Source: Cyanobium sp. Aljojuca 7A6
GTDB lineage: Bacteria > Cyanobacteriota > Cyanobacteriia > PCC-6307 > Cyanobiaceae
Length of the DNA stretch: 64,000 nucleotides
Reading direction: 5' to 3'
NCBI RefSeq assembly: GCF_024346455.1
Contig: NZ_JAGQCY010000001.1
Coordinates: 186,001-250,000 of the forward strand
Position 1 is the first letter of the stretch, and every line of letters begins with the position of its first letter. The notes beneath the pieces were generated by a model. It was not told the DNA's origin, searched no databases, and was given only the letters and a program-made list of their open reading frames with translations. The translations under genes and the position numbers were made by a program. This document shows positions 1-9,259 of this stretch, piece after piece.

Positions 1-636
1 GACGTGGCCGTCGACCAGCTCCTGGAAGCTCTGACGATGACGCTCCACACAGAAGGCGTCGGAGAGGGAGAGGGCCACCTCGCCGCCACTGGCTCGCATC
101 ACCTCGGCGGCGGCGATGAAGGCGCGCTTGGCCTCCTCGCTGTCCCAGAGGTAGCCCTCCAGATACAGCACCTTGGCCTGGCGCACCATGTCCAGATCGA
201 GGTCGGCGGGATCCAGGCCCACCGACGCCCCCAGGTAGGTGCACATGGTGCGCTGGGCATCAGGGGTGACCAGGATCAGGCAGCGGGCGGTGGAGGGTCC
301 ACTGCTGGCCGGTGGCGTTTCGAAACGAGCCCCGACGGCCCGGATGTCGTGGGCGAAGATCGCCCCGAGCTGGTCGTCCCTGACCCGGCCGATGAACCCG
401 GCCTGGCCGCCCAGCTGGGCGATGCCGGCCAGGGTGTTGGCCGCCGAACCGCCGGAGGTCTCGAGCCCGGCACCGACGCTGGCGTAGAGCTTCTCGGCCT
501 GGGATTCATCCACCAGGGCCATGGTGCCCTTGGTGAGGCCGTGGGCCTCGAGGAAGGCGTCATCGGCCTGGACGAGGACATCGACGATGGCATTGCCGAT
601 GCCGACGACATCAAAGCGCTTGGCGGGGCTGGTCAA
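1..636 (-). CDS. PfkB-family carbohydrate/nucleoside kinase (3' end outside window)
   Basis: Reading leftward from a TTG at 636, the product begins TSPAKRFDVVGIGNAIVD, the typical first strand of ribokinase/adenosine-kinase-like sugar kinases. It continues through a glycine-rich SGGSAANTLAGIAQLGG segment, which is the PfkB substrate-binding signature near residue 55. The C-terminal half with the GAGD catalytic motif lies outside the window, so catalytic competence and substrate cannot be judged. The start is a TTG because no ATG or GTG lies in frame between it and purA. The gene sits 32 bases downstream of purA on the same strand and is probably cotranscribed. A purine-related substrate such as adenosine is a guess from that neighbourhood only. 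Confidence 0.85.
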   Translation of the reverse strand, partial: MTSPAKRFDVVGIGNAIVDVLVQADDAFLEAHGLTKGTMALVDESQAEKLYASVGAGLETSGGSAANTLAGIAQLGGQAGFIGRVRDDQLGAIFAHDIRAVGARFETPPASSGPSTARCLILVTPDAQRTMCTYLGASVGLDPADLDLDMVRQAKVLYLEGYLWDSEEAKRAFIAAAEVMRASGGEVALSLSDAFCVERHRQSFQELVDGHV

Positions 637-668
637 GGGGAGGGGGAGGGGGAAGAGGTGGCTGGGGC

Positions 669-1988
669 TCAGACGCTGAGCAGGGCCCGCTTGGGGCCAT
701 GGATCGGATCCTCGACCACGATCGTCTGATCCCGCTTGGCACCGAGGGAGACGATGGCGATCGGGACTTCCATCAACTCGGCCAGGAAGCGCAGGTAGGC
801 CATGGCCGTGGGGGGCAGATCCTCCAGGGCACGGCACTCGGCCGTGGAGCACTGCCAGCCCGGCAGGCTCTTGAACACGGGACGGCAGCGGGCGAATTCG
901 TCCGAGCTGCTGGGGAAGTAATCGATACGCCGGCCGTCGAGTTCGTAGGCCACACACACCTGGATTTCGTCCAGCTCATCGAGCACGTCGAGTTTGGTGA
1001 TCGCCAGGCAGTCGAGGCCGTTGACCTGAACCGCATAACGTCCGATGACCCCGTCGAACCAACCACAACGGCGACGGCGGCCGGTGGTGGTGCCGAATTC
1101 ACCGCCGCGGTCGCAGAGGTGGTCGTTGAGGCTGCCCTCCAGTTCGGTGGGGAAGGGGCCTTCGCCGACCCGGGTGGTGTAGGCCTTGGCGACGCCGATC
1201 ACCCTGTCGATCAGGGTGGGGCCCACGCCGGCGCCGATGCAGGCTCCGCCCGACACGGGATTGGAGGAGGTGACGTAGGGATAGGTGCCGTGGTCGAGAT
1301 CCAGCAGGGTGCCCTGGGCGCCCTCGAACAGGATGTTCTTGCGGGCCCGGGCCGCCTCGTGGATGGTGCGGGTGCAATCCACCACGTGGGGGGCCAGCCG
1401 GCGGCCGTAGGCGGCGTACTCCTCGATCACCGCGTCCGCATCCAGGGCAGGGAGGCCATAGACCTTTTCGAGCAGGTCGTTCTTCTCGGCCAGGGGGCCG
1501 AGCAGCCGATCGCGCAGACAGTCCGGATCGAGCAGGTCGATCACCCGGATGCCGTTGCGCTGGGATTTATCGGCATAGGTGGGACCGATGCCCCGGCCCG
1601 TCGTGCCGATGCGGCGATCACCGCGGCGCTGCTCCATCGCCAGATCGAGCAGCCGGTGGTACGGCATCGTGACGTGGGCCGTGGAGGCCAGCTTCAGCCC
1701 GGAGACGTCGATCTCCAGTTCCAGCAGGGTGTCGATCTCGCCCAGCATCACCTTGGGATCGACCACCGTCCCGGAACCGATCAGGCAGATGGTGTCCGGG
1801 TAGAGGATCCCGGAAGGGATCAGGTGCAGCTTGAGGATTCGATCCTCGACGACGATGGTGTGCCCGGCGTTGACACCGCCCTGATAGCGGACCACGACAT
1901 CGGCGGAACGACTCAGCAGATCGGTGATCTTGCCTTTCCCTTCGTCACCCCATTGCGCACCGATGACGACAACATTGGCCAAGGACAC
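669..1988 (-). CDS. purA: Adenylosuccinate synthetase
   Basis: This enzyme makes adenylosuccinate from IMP, aspartate and GTP, the first committed step to AMP, in the cytoplasm. The 439-residue length matches the family. The N-terminal signature [14 protein letters not shown], with the catalytic Asp and P-loop-like segment, lies at residues 10-23, followed by NAGHTIV near 40. [14 protein letters not shown] near 130 and the GEGPFPTEL segment near 275 are further family motifs. It lies between psb27 and the PfkB kinase on the same strand, an arrangement I recall from picocyanobacteria. Nothing looks broken. Confidence 0.98.
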   Translation of the reverse strand: MSLANVVVIGAQWGDEGKGKITDLLSRSADVVVRYQGGVNAGHTIVVEDRILKLHLIPSGILYPDTICLIGSGTVVDPKVMLGEIDTLLELEIDVSGLKLASTAHVTMPYHRLLDLAMEQRRGDRRIGTTGRGIGPTYADKSQRNGIRVIDLLDPDCLRDRLLGPLAEKNDLLEKVYGLPALDADAVIEEYAAYGRRLAPHVVDCTRTIHEAARARKNILFEGAQGTLLDLDHGTYPYVTSSNPVSGGACIGAGVGPTLIDRVIGVAKAYTTRVGEGPFPTELEGSLNDHLCDRGGEFGTTTGRRRRCGWFDGVIGRYAVQVNGLDCLAITKLDVLDELDEIQVCVAYELDGRRIDYFPSSSDEFARCRPVFKSLPGWQCSTAECRALEDLPPTAMAYLRFLAELMEVPIAIVSLGAKRDQTIVVEDPIHGPKRALLSV

Positions 1989-2056
1989 AGCGGCCCGTAG
2001 CCGCTTCTAAGCACAAGGAGAGAGCTTCTCAGATCGGGGTCCCCTTCGTCAAAGGT

Positions 2057-2509
2057 TCAGGCCCCACGCACCGCGGACGCCTCGGCTTTCTTGAGCTCCT
2101 TCTCCAGCCGGCTGCGCAGCGCCTCGGGCAGGGGGCGGTTGGCGTAGCCGGCGTAGTGGGCCGCCAGGGAATTCACCGCGGTCTGCATGGTGGTGAAGGA
2201 AGCCAGGCTGTGGATGTCCTGGCGGGGGCGGTAGAGAGCGGTGTAGCCATTGATCAGCTGACGGGCCTGCAGCTCCGCCTCCTGGTGGGCGGGATCCTCC
2301 TGGGGCAGGGCAATGGTTGTCAGCAGGGTCTGGGCCACGCTGACGGTGTCATCGACGTAGTTGCCGCTGAGGCCTGTGGTGGCCTGGCTGCAACCGCTCA
2401 GTCCGAGACAGAGACACAGGCCGAGGGCCAGAAGGGGACGGAGCAGGCTGCGGCGCAGAAAGGCGACCAAGGGAGGAACGGCGGCTGCCGAAATCCTACG
2501 GGGATGCAC
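2057..2509 (-). CDS. psb27: Photosystem II assembly lipoprotein Psb27
   Basis: Psb27 is a lumenal lipoprotein that binds CP43 during assembly and repair of photosystem II and keeps the manganese cluster from loading early. The 150-residue product has a basic N-terminus, a hydrophobic segment and a lipobox LSGC near residue 40. The mature helical part contains NYVDDTVSVAQTL and a C-terminal helix ending LRSRLEKELKKAEAS, both characteristic. Its ATG lies inside the last codons of proS, a 14-base overlap, which suggests translational coupling. The N-terminal leader is longer than usual, so a start further in is possible. Confidence 0.93.
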   Translation of the reverse strand: MHPRRISAAAVPPLVAFLRRSLLRPLLALGLCLCLGLSGCSQATTGLSGNYVDDTVSVAQTLLTTIALPQEDPAHQEAELQARQLINGYTALYRPRQDIHSLASFTTMQTAVNSLAAHYAGYANRPLPEALRSRLEKELKKAEASAVRGA

Positions 2510-4286
2510 CCGGGAGCTCGAGCAGCTGCTCGAGGGCGGCGTCGGCGGTCAACTCCCGCTTGCCCGTGTCACCGCTGCGATCCACCAGCTCCACCTTGCG
2601 CTCCCCGGCGGCCCGGCCCACCACCAACCGCCAGGGGATGCCGATCAGGTCGGCGTCCTTGAACTTCACCCCGGCCCGCTCGGGGCGGTCATCGAGCAGC
2701 ACGTCGCACCCCCCCACACGCAGCCGTTCGTAGAGCTCCTCGGCCAGGGCCACCTGGACCGGATCCTGGCTGCTGGCGATGACGATGATCACCGTGAAGG
2801 GCGCGATCGCCACGGGCCAGCGGATCCCATCGGCGTCATGGTTCTGCTCCACGGCCGCCTGGGCCAGGCGGGACACGCCGATGCCGTAGCAGCCCATCCA
2901 GAGGGGCTCTTCGCTGCCGGCCTCATTCGTGAAGCGGGCCTCCAGAGCCTCGGAATACTTCCGCCCCAGCTGAAAGATGTGACCCACCTCAATGCCCCGG
3001 GCCGCCGCCAGCCGTTGGGACGGATCGTGCAGGCAACGGTCTCCCGGCTGGGCCGCCCGCAGGTCCACCACCTCAGGGACAGGGCAGAGCTCACCCCAGC
3101 GCGCCCCCACCAGGTGCTGATCGCTGCGGTTGGCCCCGCAGACGAACGCCTCCAGATCGGCGGCGGAGGGATCGGCCAGGCGCAGCAGCGGCGGGGCAGC
3201 CACGCGGTCCTCGCCCTGGCGCAGGGCCGGATCCTCCAGATGGGGGCCCAGGAAGCCGAAGGGGACGGGGTCGCAGAGGTGCTCGGCCAGCAGCGGCACG
3301 ATCTCCAGCAGGGCTCCGGCCTCGGGGCAGCGGGCCGTCACCGCGTTGGCCAGCTTGACGTCGTTGAGCTGCTGGTCGCCCCGCAGGCACACCAGTACCC
3401 CGCGGGGGGGCGCCGCCGCGAAACGGGCCTGCAGCAGCAGCACCTTCAGCGTCTGGGTGGGGTCGAAGCCATGGGCAGCACAGAGCTCCTCGATGCTCTT
3501 CTGGGCGGGCGTGGCCAGGGGCGTGCAGCCAGCGGCCTCCAGGGGAACCGGCGGGGCCGGCAGGGAGACGGCCCGCTCCTGGTTGGCGGCGTAGCGGCCA
3601 TCGGGACTGGCCAGGATCAGGTCCTCGCCCGCCTCGGCGGTGACCATGAACTCCTGGCTGGCGGAGCCACCGATGGCGCCACTGTCCGCCTCCACGGCGA
3701 CGGTTCGCAGGCCACAGCGCTCAAAGATGCGTCGGTAGGCCCCGTCCATGGCGGCGTAGGTGCGGCGCAGGCAGGCTTCGTCGGCGTGGAAGGAATAGGC
3801 GTCCTTCATGATGAATTCCCGCCCCCGCATCAGGCCGAAACGGGGCCGGATCTCATCACGGAATTTGGTCTGGATCTGATAAAGGCAGACCGGCAGCTGG
3901 CGGTAGGAGCGCAGCAGGTCGGCCGCCAGCTCGGTGACCACCTCCTCGTGGGTGGGACCGAGCCCCAGGGAGCGCTCCTGGCGATCCACCAGGTGGAACA
4001 TGATCCCCTCCCCGGCGGTGTAGCCATCCCAGCGGCCGCTGCGACGCCAGAGATCAGCGGGCTGGAGCTGGGGCAGCAGCGTCTCGAGGGCGTCGACGGC
4101 GGCCATCTCCTCCCTCACGATGGCGGAGATCTTCTGGAGCACCCGCCACAGCAGCGGCAGATAGGCGAAAATCCCCGGCGCCAGCCGCCGCATGTAGCCC
4201 GCCCGCAGCAGCAACTTGTGGGAGGTGATTTCTGCTTCGGCCGGGTCGTCCCGAAGCGTCACCAGCATCAGGCGGGAGACGCGCAT
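2496..4286 (-). CDS. proS: Prolyl-tRNA synthetase, bacterial type
   Basis: This class II aminoacyl-tRNA synthetase charges tRNA-Pro. The 596-residue product begins MRVSRLMLVTLRDDPAEAE and shows the bacterial-type order. Motif 2 is around residues 140-165 (FRDEIRPRFGLMRGREFIMKD). Next comes an editing-type insertion with the SQEFMV and TPAQKSIEELC segments, then motif 3 with GCYGIGVSRL near 465, and an anticodon-binding domain (VIIVIASSQDPVQ). The length agrees with the roughly 570-600 residues of insertion-containing bacterial enzymes. It is followed directly by psb27 on the same strand. Confidence 0.98.
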   Translation of the reverse strand: MRVSRLMLVTLRDDPAEAEITSHKLLLRAGYMRRLAPGIFAYLPLLWRVLQKISAIVREEMAAVDALETLLPQLQPADLWRRSGRWDGYTAGEGIMFHLVDRQERSLGLGPTHEEVVTELAADLLRSYRQLPVCLYQIQTKFRDEIRPRFGLMRGREFIMKDAYSFHADEACLRRTYAAMDGAYRRIFERCGLRTVAVEADSGAIGGSASQEFMVTAEAGEDLILASPDGRYAANQERAVSLPAPPVPLEAAGCTPLATPAQKSIEELCAAHGFDPTQTLKVLLLQARFAAAPPRGVLVCLRGDQQLNDVKLANAVTARCPEAGALLEIVPLLAEHLCDPVPFGFLGPHLEDPALRQGEDRVAAPPLLRLADPSAADLEAFVCGANRSDQHLVGARWGELCPVPEVVDLRAAQPGDRCLHDPSQRLAAARGIEVGHIFQLGRKYSEALEARFTNEAGSEEPLWMGCYGIGVSRLAQAAVEQNHDADGIRWPVAIAPFTVIIVIASSQDPVQVALAEELYERLRVGGCDVLLDDRPERAGVKFKDADLIGIPWRLVVGRAAGERKVELVDRSGDTGKRELTADAALEQLLELPGASP

Positions 4287-4461
4287 GGAGAAAGTCCGGC
4301 TCGGCGCTGGACGCTATCACCGCAGGCCCGCTGACCCCTGCAGTGGAAGGGGCGAGGAGTGAGTCACCGCAACGGCCTTACCTCCATATGGCAGGGCCTT
4401 CCGCCAACGAAAAACTCTGCTATGGTCAGCAGCTAGTCCAGCGTGTCCAACACCAGTCTCA

Positions 4462-4959
4462 ATGCTTGCTCACCCAGCCCAGGCCGGCCCACCCATGGGC
4501 GGCCCCCCTGCGTCGGCGGCTCTGACGGCTTCGGTGACGCCGTCGCAGACGTTGCAGGCTGAGTCCGGGGCTGAAGCCGAGACCCTGATCGGCATCGATG
4601 AGGTGCAGCGTTCCCTGAACCGATCCCGCGCCTCGGTGTACCGCTACACCAACACCGACCCGCGCAATCTCAACCCCCCCTTCAATCCCCGCAAACTCAA
4701 CCCCGAGTACCGCAGCGACCAGAAGGAGCCCCTCGTTTTCCACCCCCACGAAGTGGCCCGCTTCGCCCGTGATGTTCTTCGCATCAAAGAGGTGACGGTG
4801 GAGGTGCTCAACTCCCCCTCCACCGCCACCCAGCAGCTGCTGGCCTCGATCCTGGAAGAGTTGCGGGCGATCCGTGCCCAGCTCGATGGGGCCGAAGCCC
4901 CCCCCGCCGACCTCCACCTGCACCGCCAGCAGCACTCCCAGTCACGGCCCGCGGCCTGA
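4462..4959 (+). CDS. Conserved cyanobacterial protein with HTH-like segment
   Basis: The function is unknown. The 165-residue product has a low-complexity Ala/Pro-rich N-terminus. A central segment, IDEVQRSLNRSRASVYRYTN, reads like the DNA-recognition part of a MerR/resolvase-type helix-turn-helix. It is followed by NLNPPFNPRKLNPEYR and a helical C-terminus (TATQQLLASILEELRAIRAQ) that could dimerise. From memory, similar proteins in marine Synechococcus were labelled putative resolvases, but I see no serine or tyrosine recombinase catalytic motif. The alternative ATG at 4495 would drop the first 11 residues. The gene is transcribed away from proS. Confidence 0.75.
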   Translation: MLAHPAQAGPPMGGPPASAALTASVTPSQTLQAESGAEAETLIGIDEVQRSLNRSRASVYRYTNTDPRNLNPPFNPRKLNPEYRSDQKEPLVFHPHEVARFARDVLRIKEVTVEVLNSPSTATQQLLASILEELRAIRAQLDGAEAPPADLHLHRQQHSQSRPAA

Positions 4960-5001
4960 GTTCGCCAACCCTGTCCGAATGCGCTGGCAGGGGGCCGATC
5001 G

Positions 5002-5025
5002 GGCCGATAAGTGTCAGAATCGGCC
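5002..5025. terminator. Inverted repeat, possible terminator
   Basis: A perfect 7-base stem GGCCGAT/ATCGGCC encloses a 10-base loop 43 bases after the stop of the upstream gene. No clear U-run follows (AAACAACC), so it may instead be an RNA stability element or a protein-binding site. It lies 52 bases before the next start. Confidence 0.35.
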
Positions 5026-5077
5026 AAACAACCTTTGTTCTCTGTCCAGTGCACCGGTCCGTCCGCTGCACGACTGC

Positions 5078-5464
5078 ATGGATCACGCCCAACCCGCCCA
5101 CCAACCCGTTCGTCCCGCTTCCCTCTCCGACTCCGGATTCGATCGAGGAACCAGCTCTGCCCTCGCCCTCGCCGCCACGGGCGAGGCCGAACCCAGCGGA
5201 GAGCCAGACAGTCCGGGCCCCCGATCTCTTCATTCAGGCAACGGCGTTGATGCCACCGCCGACCTGTTCTTCGACCAACCTTTCGGCGCCGTGGCCGGCT
5301 TCCTGCTCGGCCTCCTAACGCTCCTGGTTCCGCTGGCCGGGGTCGTCATGGACAGGCCCCTGCTTCCCGGCCATCAGGAGTCCAGCGAGCGCCGCTTCAG
5401 GCCCGTCGCTGTAGCAGAAAGCCCTGGAAGTCCAGGGCCTGGAAAAACGGCGCCGGATCGCTGA
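5078..5464 (+). CDS. Small single-span membrane protein, unknown function
   Basis: A 128-residue product whose first 60 residues are hydrophilic and low-complexity. A conserved-looking segment, ADLFFDQPFGAVAGFLLGLL, leads into one membrane span (about residues 68-90). The tail is short and hydrophilic. The ATG at 5078 was chosen because the frame has no other good start and the span then lies centrally. The last 68 bases overlap the end of the convergent methyltransferase gene. I recall short proteins of this pattern in picocyanobacteria, but no function is known to me. Confidence 0.55.
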   Translation: MDHAQPAHQPVRPASLSDSGFDRGTSSALALAATGEAEPSGEPDSPGPRSLHSGNGVDATADLFFDQPFGAVAGFLLGLLTLLVPLAGVVMDRPLLPGHQESSERRFRPVAVAESPGSPGPGKTAPDR

Positions 5465-6143
5465 AACCGGCGGCCTCCACCAGGGCCGTCAGCCGAGCGA
5501 TGCCAATGGGATGGAACCCCTGGATCTGGGCGGTGGGATCCACCGCCTCGCCATCCACGCCGCTGGCCCGCTGGAAGCAGCGCCAGGCTTCGGCCACCTG
5601 GGGCGAGAAGGGTGAGCGTTCCGGTCGCATCAGATCGACGAGCACCAGCTGACCCTGGGGCTTGAGGCTGCGGGCCAGAGCCGTGAGGAACGCCAGCTTG
5701 GTGCCGTCGTCGGGAAGCGATTGCAGCACCAACACCGACAGGGCGCCATCGAAACGGGACTCGGCGCCCAGCTCCTCCACCGTGGCGTGATGCCAGTCGA
5801 TCCGGCCCCGGTTCTGCAGCCGTTGCCGTGCCACCGCCAGCATCTCCGCCGACGGATCGATGGCGGTGAGTTGCCAGTCGGGTCGCTGGGCCTCAGCCTC
5901 GAGCAGTTCGGCCCCCGTGCCACAGCCCGCCACCAGCACCGCCGACTCCTGTGACGACGCCAGGGGGGAGGAGGCCAGCAGGGCCACCGACAGGCGGGCG
6001 AGGCTGGCATAGCCGGGGATCAGCTGCTGCACCACCAGGTCGTAGGTGCCTTGCCGGGCCGGGAAGGGGTCGGAAGAGAGCAAGGTCTGCAGGCAACCCG
6101 CCCATCGTAGGGAGCCCCCCCGGCTGCCCCGATCCTTTCCCAA
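5397..6143 (-). CDS. Class I SAM-dependent methyltransferase
   Basis: The product is 248 residues. Motif I of the Rossmann-like methyltransferase fold is VLVAGCGTGAELLEAE (about residues 70-85). The acidic residue of motif II is in LTAIDPSAEML, motif III lies around FDGALSVLVLQSLPD, and motif IV is around LKPQGQLVLVDLMRPERS. The arrangement is that of UbiE/Methyltransf_11 proteins acting on small molecules, and the substrate cannot be told. The gene is divergent from the ferredoxin gene, with about 70 bases between them for both promoters. The start could be further in than the ATG at 6143. Confidence 0.85.
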   Translation of the reverse strand: MGKDRGSRGGSLRWAGCLQTLLSSDPFPARQGTYDLVVQQLIPGYASLARLSVALLASSPLASSQESAVLVAGCGTGAELLEAEAQRPDWQLTAIDPSAEMLAVARQRLQNRGRIDWHHATVEELGAESRFDGALSVLVLQSLPDDGTKLAFLTALARSLKPQGQLVLVDLMRPERSPFSPQVAEAWRCFQRASGVDGEAVDPTAQIQGFHPIGIARLTALVEAAGFSDPAPFFQALDFQGFLLQRRA

Positions 6144-6214
6144 GGCAACGAATGTGGGACCGCCGGGACGCGGTGTGACCTAAGTTGGTCGGCGCCCCTC
6201 ACCCACGATCGACC

Positions 6215-6577
6215 GTGCCCACCATCCGTTTCGAAAAGGAAGGCCAGCAGGTTGGTTGCATTGAAGGGGCCAATCTCCGCAAGGCGGCTCTGGATGCCGG
6301 GGTGAACCCCTATACGGGACTCAACAATCTCAACAACTGCGGCGGCCTCGGCCAGTGCGGCACCTGCGTGGTGGAAGTGGTTGAGGGAGCCCGTAACCTC
6401 TCCCCCCGCAGCGACGTTGAGGAGGTCTACCTGGCGGATCGGCCCTCCAGCTACCGGCTGAGCTGCCGTACCACCGTCAACGGTGACGTCACGATCCGCA
6501 CCAAGCCGGACTCCGGGGTGGGCAAGGGCTCCAACAGCCTGGTCGGCGCCCTCAAGGCTCTCGTCGGCCGCAAGTGA
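6215..6577 (+). CDS. 2Fe-2S ferredoxin
   Basis: A small electron carrier of 120 residues starting at GTG 6215 (VPTIRFEKEGQQ). The cluster ligands are visible as C-x5-C-x2-C (NNCGGLGQCGTC) and a fourth Cys 33 residues later in YRLSCRTT. The x5 spacing differs from the C-x4-C-x2-C of photosynthetic PetF and is closer to the adrenodoxin-like pattern. It is therefore unlikely to be the main photosystem I acceptor. It is followed after 6 bases by the ArsC-like gene. The partner enzyme is unknown. Confidence 0.88.
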   Translation: MPTIRFEKEGQQVGCIEGANLRKAALDAGVNPYTGLNNLNNCGGLGQCGTCVVEVVEGARNLSPRSDVEEVYLADRPSSYRLSCRTTVNGDVTIRTKPDSGVGKGSNSLVGALKALVGRK

Positions 6578-6583
6578 GCAGCG

Positions 6584-6949
6584 ATGGCTGATCCGGCCGT
6601 CCATCGCCTCTTCCAGTACGCCAGCTGCAGCACCTGCCGCAAGGCCCTGGCCTGGATGCGGGATCGGCAGATCCCGTTCGAAGCCATCGACATCACCACC
6701 TCCCCACCGTCCCTGGAGCTGCTCAGCGAGGCCCACGGCCAGTTGGGTGGATTCGGCCGGCTCTTCAACACCAGTGGCCAGAGTTACCGGGCCCTGGGCG
6801 CCGCCACGGTGAAGGCGATGGACACGGCCACCGCCTTGGCGGCCCTGGGGGCCGACGGGCGCCTGATCAAGCGTCCCTTCCTGGTCACGGCCTCGGGGCG
6901 CATCCTCACCGGCTTCCGTCCCGAGGAATGGCAGGAGCTGCTCGGCTAG
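6584..6949 (+). CDS. ArsC/Spx-family thioredoxin-fold protein
   Basis: The 121-residue product begins with a thioredoxin-fold strand followed by YASCSTCRKALAWMRDRQIP. This is the CxxC-K signature of Spx/ArsC-related proteins at residues 15-18. A conserved basic segment, RLIKRPFLV, near residue 95 is typical of the family. Length and motifs fit the YffB/Spx subgroup rather than a proven arsenate reductase, and there is no ars operon context. It follows the ferredoxin gene closely and may share its transcript. Its stop overlaps the end of the convergent gene by 4 bases. Confidence 0.85.
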   Translation: MADPAVHRLFQYASCSTCRKALAWMRDRQIPFEAIDITTSPPSLELLSEAHGQLGGFGRLFNTSGQSYRALGAATVKAMDTATALAALGADGRLIKRPFLVTASGRILTGFRPEEWQELLG

Positions 6950-8463
6950 GTCGCGTCGTTGCGTTCGCCCTGCTCCTGGGCTCCCTTCACCATCAGTTGG
7001 TCGAGCTCCTCGATCAGCCCTTCGATGCCGGCCCGGCTGATCTGGCTCAGGTAAGTCCCTTTGAACTCCTCGAGGAAGGTGCAGAGCAGCTGCTGGGAGC
7101 GTTCCAAGGCCGGGCCGCTCTCAAGGGCTTCGGCCAGCTCCTCCCAGAAGCGGTCGATGAAGCGCTGCAGCAACTCCAGCTGCTGATCATCACGCCGACT
7201 CAGGCGCTCGCCGGTGCTGCGGGTGAGGTCGAGCAGGCTGTCCACCATTCCTCCGGCCAGCTGGCGGCTGAGCCCCTTCTCCACCTGTAGCAGGGGCTGG
7301 AGCTGCCGCAGGCCCGGCGGCACGATGGCGTTCTGGAGGCTCTGCTGCAGGGCATGGCCCAGCACCCCCTGGAGCTCGGGGGCCAGCCGCGGGGCCACCC
7401 GCACCAGCAGCAGGGGGCCCCAGATGCGCACCAGTTCCACCAGTTCCCGCTCGTCGTTGCTCACCACCGTCTGATGGCTGCGCAGGGCCCGGATCCGCAT
7501 CGGCCAGCGGCGCGAGCGGATCAGCTGCTGCAGGCCATCGATCAGCTGCAGCGCCAGCACCTCAAACAGCTCCACCGCCAGCAGGGCCACCACCCCGCGG
7601 CTGATGACGGCCCGGACCGGTTCGATGGTGATCAGCCCGCTGGTGTGCAGCCGCTCCAGCACCGGCACCACCCGCAGCAGGCGCCAGAAGGGCAGCAGCA
7701 GGGGCAGATCGATCCAGCGCCGCAGCAGGGCCCGGTTCCAGCTCAGGCCCGGTAGGCGGCGGCGCAGGCGAATGGTCCGCAGCAGGATGTCCAGGGCGAA
7801 GACGCTCTGGAACAGGATCAGGTCGTAGCGCCAGAAATGGTCGGTGGGCCGGCCGTTCTCATCGATCGAACGCCAGTAGGTGGTGGCCACCAGCGGCAGC
7901 ACCTGCTGGCGCCAGAACAGCCGTTCCTGCTCCCAGGGATGGGAGGCGAGCCAGGCCGGGCTCAGAAGCACCGCCGCTGCCTGCTTGGCCGAGTCCTTGT
8001 CGGCCCGCTGCCGCAGGCGGTTCTTGATCTTCTCCAGGGTGCCGGAGGTGCCCGAGGCCAGCATCGGGTTGGAGTCGATCATCTCGGCGGTGAGCCGCAC
8101 CTGGTCCGCCAGGAGTTTTTGCTGGGCGGGGCTGAGCTGCCCCGGGGGGCCCTGGCGCAGGGCCCCATCCAGGCGATCGAACTGGGCCTGGTAGGCCTCG
8201 GTCTCGCGGTGCGGTTCGATCCCCTTGATCGGATCCACCCAGGGGGTGATGTCGGGGATGAACGTGAGCGGCACCACCAGCGGCACCGAGGGCAGCGGGT
8301 AGAGGTTGCGCTGCAGCCAGAAGGTGCGCAGGGGGATGTAAGTGACGTCGAAGGCCACCCACAGCAGATTCAGGGCGGCCCAGAGCGCCACGAAGCGATC
8401 CCAGCGGCGACCCAGGCCACTGGAGGGCAGGGCCAGGGGCTGGTGCCAGCGTGGGCGTGCCAT
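6946..8463 (-). CDS. Large conserved cyanobacterial membrane-associated protein, unknown
   Basis: About 505 residues when started at the ATG at 8463 (MARPRWHQPLALPSS). A hydrophobic segment near the N-terminus (FVALWAALNLLWVAFDVTYI) and further apolar stretches in the middle (WIDLPLLLPFWRLLRVVPVL; GVVALLAVELFEVLALQLID) suggest membrane attachment with several spans. The C-terminal 150 residues are amphipathic and helical. The layout loosely recalls an ion-channel-like voltage-sensor region (YDLILFQSVFALDILLRTIRLRR), but no pore motif is visible. It is divergent from lepB with about 67 bases between starts. I do not recognise a function. Confidence 0.7.
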   Translation of the reverse strand: MARPRWHQPLALPSSGLGRRWDRFVALWAALNLLWVAFDVTYIPLRTFWLQRNLYPLPSVPLVVPLTFIPDITPWVDPIKGIEPHRETEAYQAQFDRLDGALRQGPPGQLSPAQQKLLADQVRLTAEMIDSNPMLASGTSGTLEKIKNRLRQRADKDSAKQAAAVLLSPAWLASHPWEQERLFWRQQVLPLVATTYWRSIDENGRPTDHFWRYDLILFQSVFALDILLRTIRLRRRLPGLSWNRALLRRWIDLPLLLPFWRLLRVVPVLERLHTSGLITIEPVRAVISRGVVALLAVELFEVLALQLIDGLQQLIRSRRWPMRIRALRSHQTVVSNDERELVELVRIWGPLLLVRVAPRLAPELQGVLGHALQQSLQNAIVPPGLRQLQPLLQVEKGLSRQLAGGMVDSLLDLTRSTGERLSRRDDQQLELLQRFIDRFWEELAEALESGPALERSQQLLCTFLEEFKGTYLSQISRAGIEGLIEELDQLMVKGAQEQGERNDAT

Positions 8464-8530
8464 CGGGGACCCGGCGGGCGGATGCGTGCCTAATCTGCCT
8501 CCCGACCACGGAACCTGCCGCACGAACCCC

Positions 8531-9259
8531 TTGAGCCCATCGGATTCCCAGCCCGGCGGCGGCGCCCGCGACGAGACGTCGCCTCACCCCGAAGCGCGGC
8601 AGGAGAGCCCCTGGGCCTTCTGGCGCAGCGTTCTGATCACCCTGGCGGTGGCCCTTGGGATTCGCCAGTTCCTGATGGAGGCCCGCTACATCCCCTCCGG
8701 CTCCATGCTTCCCGGTCTGCAGCTTCAGGACCGGCTGCTGGTCGAGAAGCTGACCTTCCGCCAACGCCCCCCCAAACGCGGCGAGGTGGTGGTGTTCCGC
8801 TCCCCCTACCACTTCGATCCGATCCTCACTGGACCCACAAAACCCGGCGGGCTGCGCTGCCTGCTGGTCAACCTTCCCCTGATCGGTTCCTTGCCAGGCC
8901 TCCAGCAGCCGGCCTGCGACGCCTACATCAAACGGGTGATCGCCCTGCCCGGGGAGCGGGTGGTGGCCGATCCCCGCGGCCGGGTCACGATCAACGGCCG
9001 CCCCCTGGCCGAGCCCTACGTCCGCAACTACTGTCCCGTCGATCGCCACGGCGTCGGCCCCTGCCGCACCATCGACGTGGTGGTGCCCCCCGGCCATCTG
9101 GTGGTGATGGGCGACAACCGGGCCAACAGCTGGGATGCCCGCTTCTGGCCCGGCGGGCCGCTGCTGCCCGAAACCGAGCTGATCGGCCGAGCCTTCTGGC
9201 GTTTCTTCCCCTTCAATACGGCGGGCTCGCTGCCAGAACCCAGCCAGCCGGATCCGTAA
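8531..9259 (+). CDS. lepB: Signal peptidase I
   Basis: This membrane-anchored serine protease removes signal peptides from exported proteins. A single N-terminal span (WRSVLITLAVALGIRQFLM) is followed by the catalytic Ser motif YIPSGSMLPGL. The general-base Lys lies in AYIKRVIALPGERVV, and box E is MGDNRANSWDAR. With the TTG at 8531 the product is 242 residues, a usual cyanobacterial length. No ATG precedes the span in frame at a sensible distance. The 3' end overlaps the convergent dihydroorotase-like gene by 47 bases. Confidence 0.93.
   Translation: MSPSDSQPGGGARDETSPHPEARQESPWAFWRSVLITLAVALGIRQFLMEARYIPSGSMLPGLQLQDRLLVEKLTFRQRPPKRGEVVVFRSPYHFDPILTGPTKPGGLRCLLVNLPLIGSLPGLQQPACDAYIKRVIALPGERVVADPRGRVTINGRPLAEPYVRNYCPVDRHGVGPCRTIDVVVPPGHLVVMGDNRANSWDARFWPGGPLLPETELIGRAFWRFFPFNTAGSLPEPSQPDP

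Noticed and set aside
699-2000. A 433-codon plus-strand frame over purA
   Set aside because: It is a shadow of adenylosuccinate synthetase with Gly/Asp/His-rich composition.
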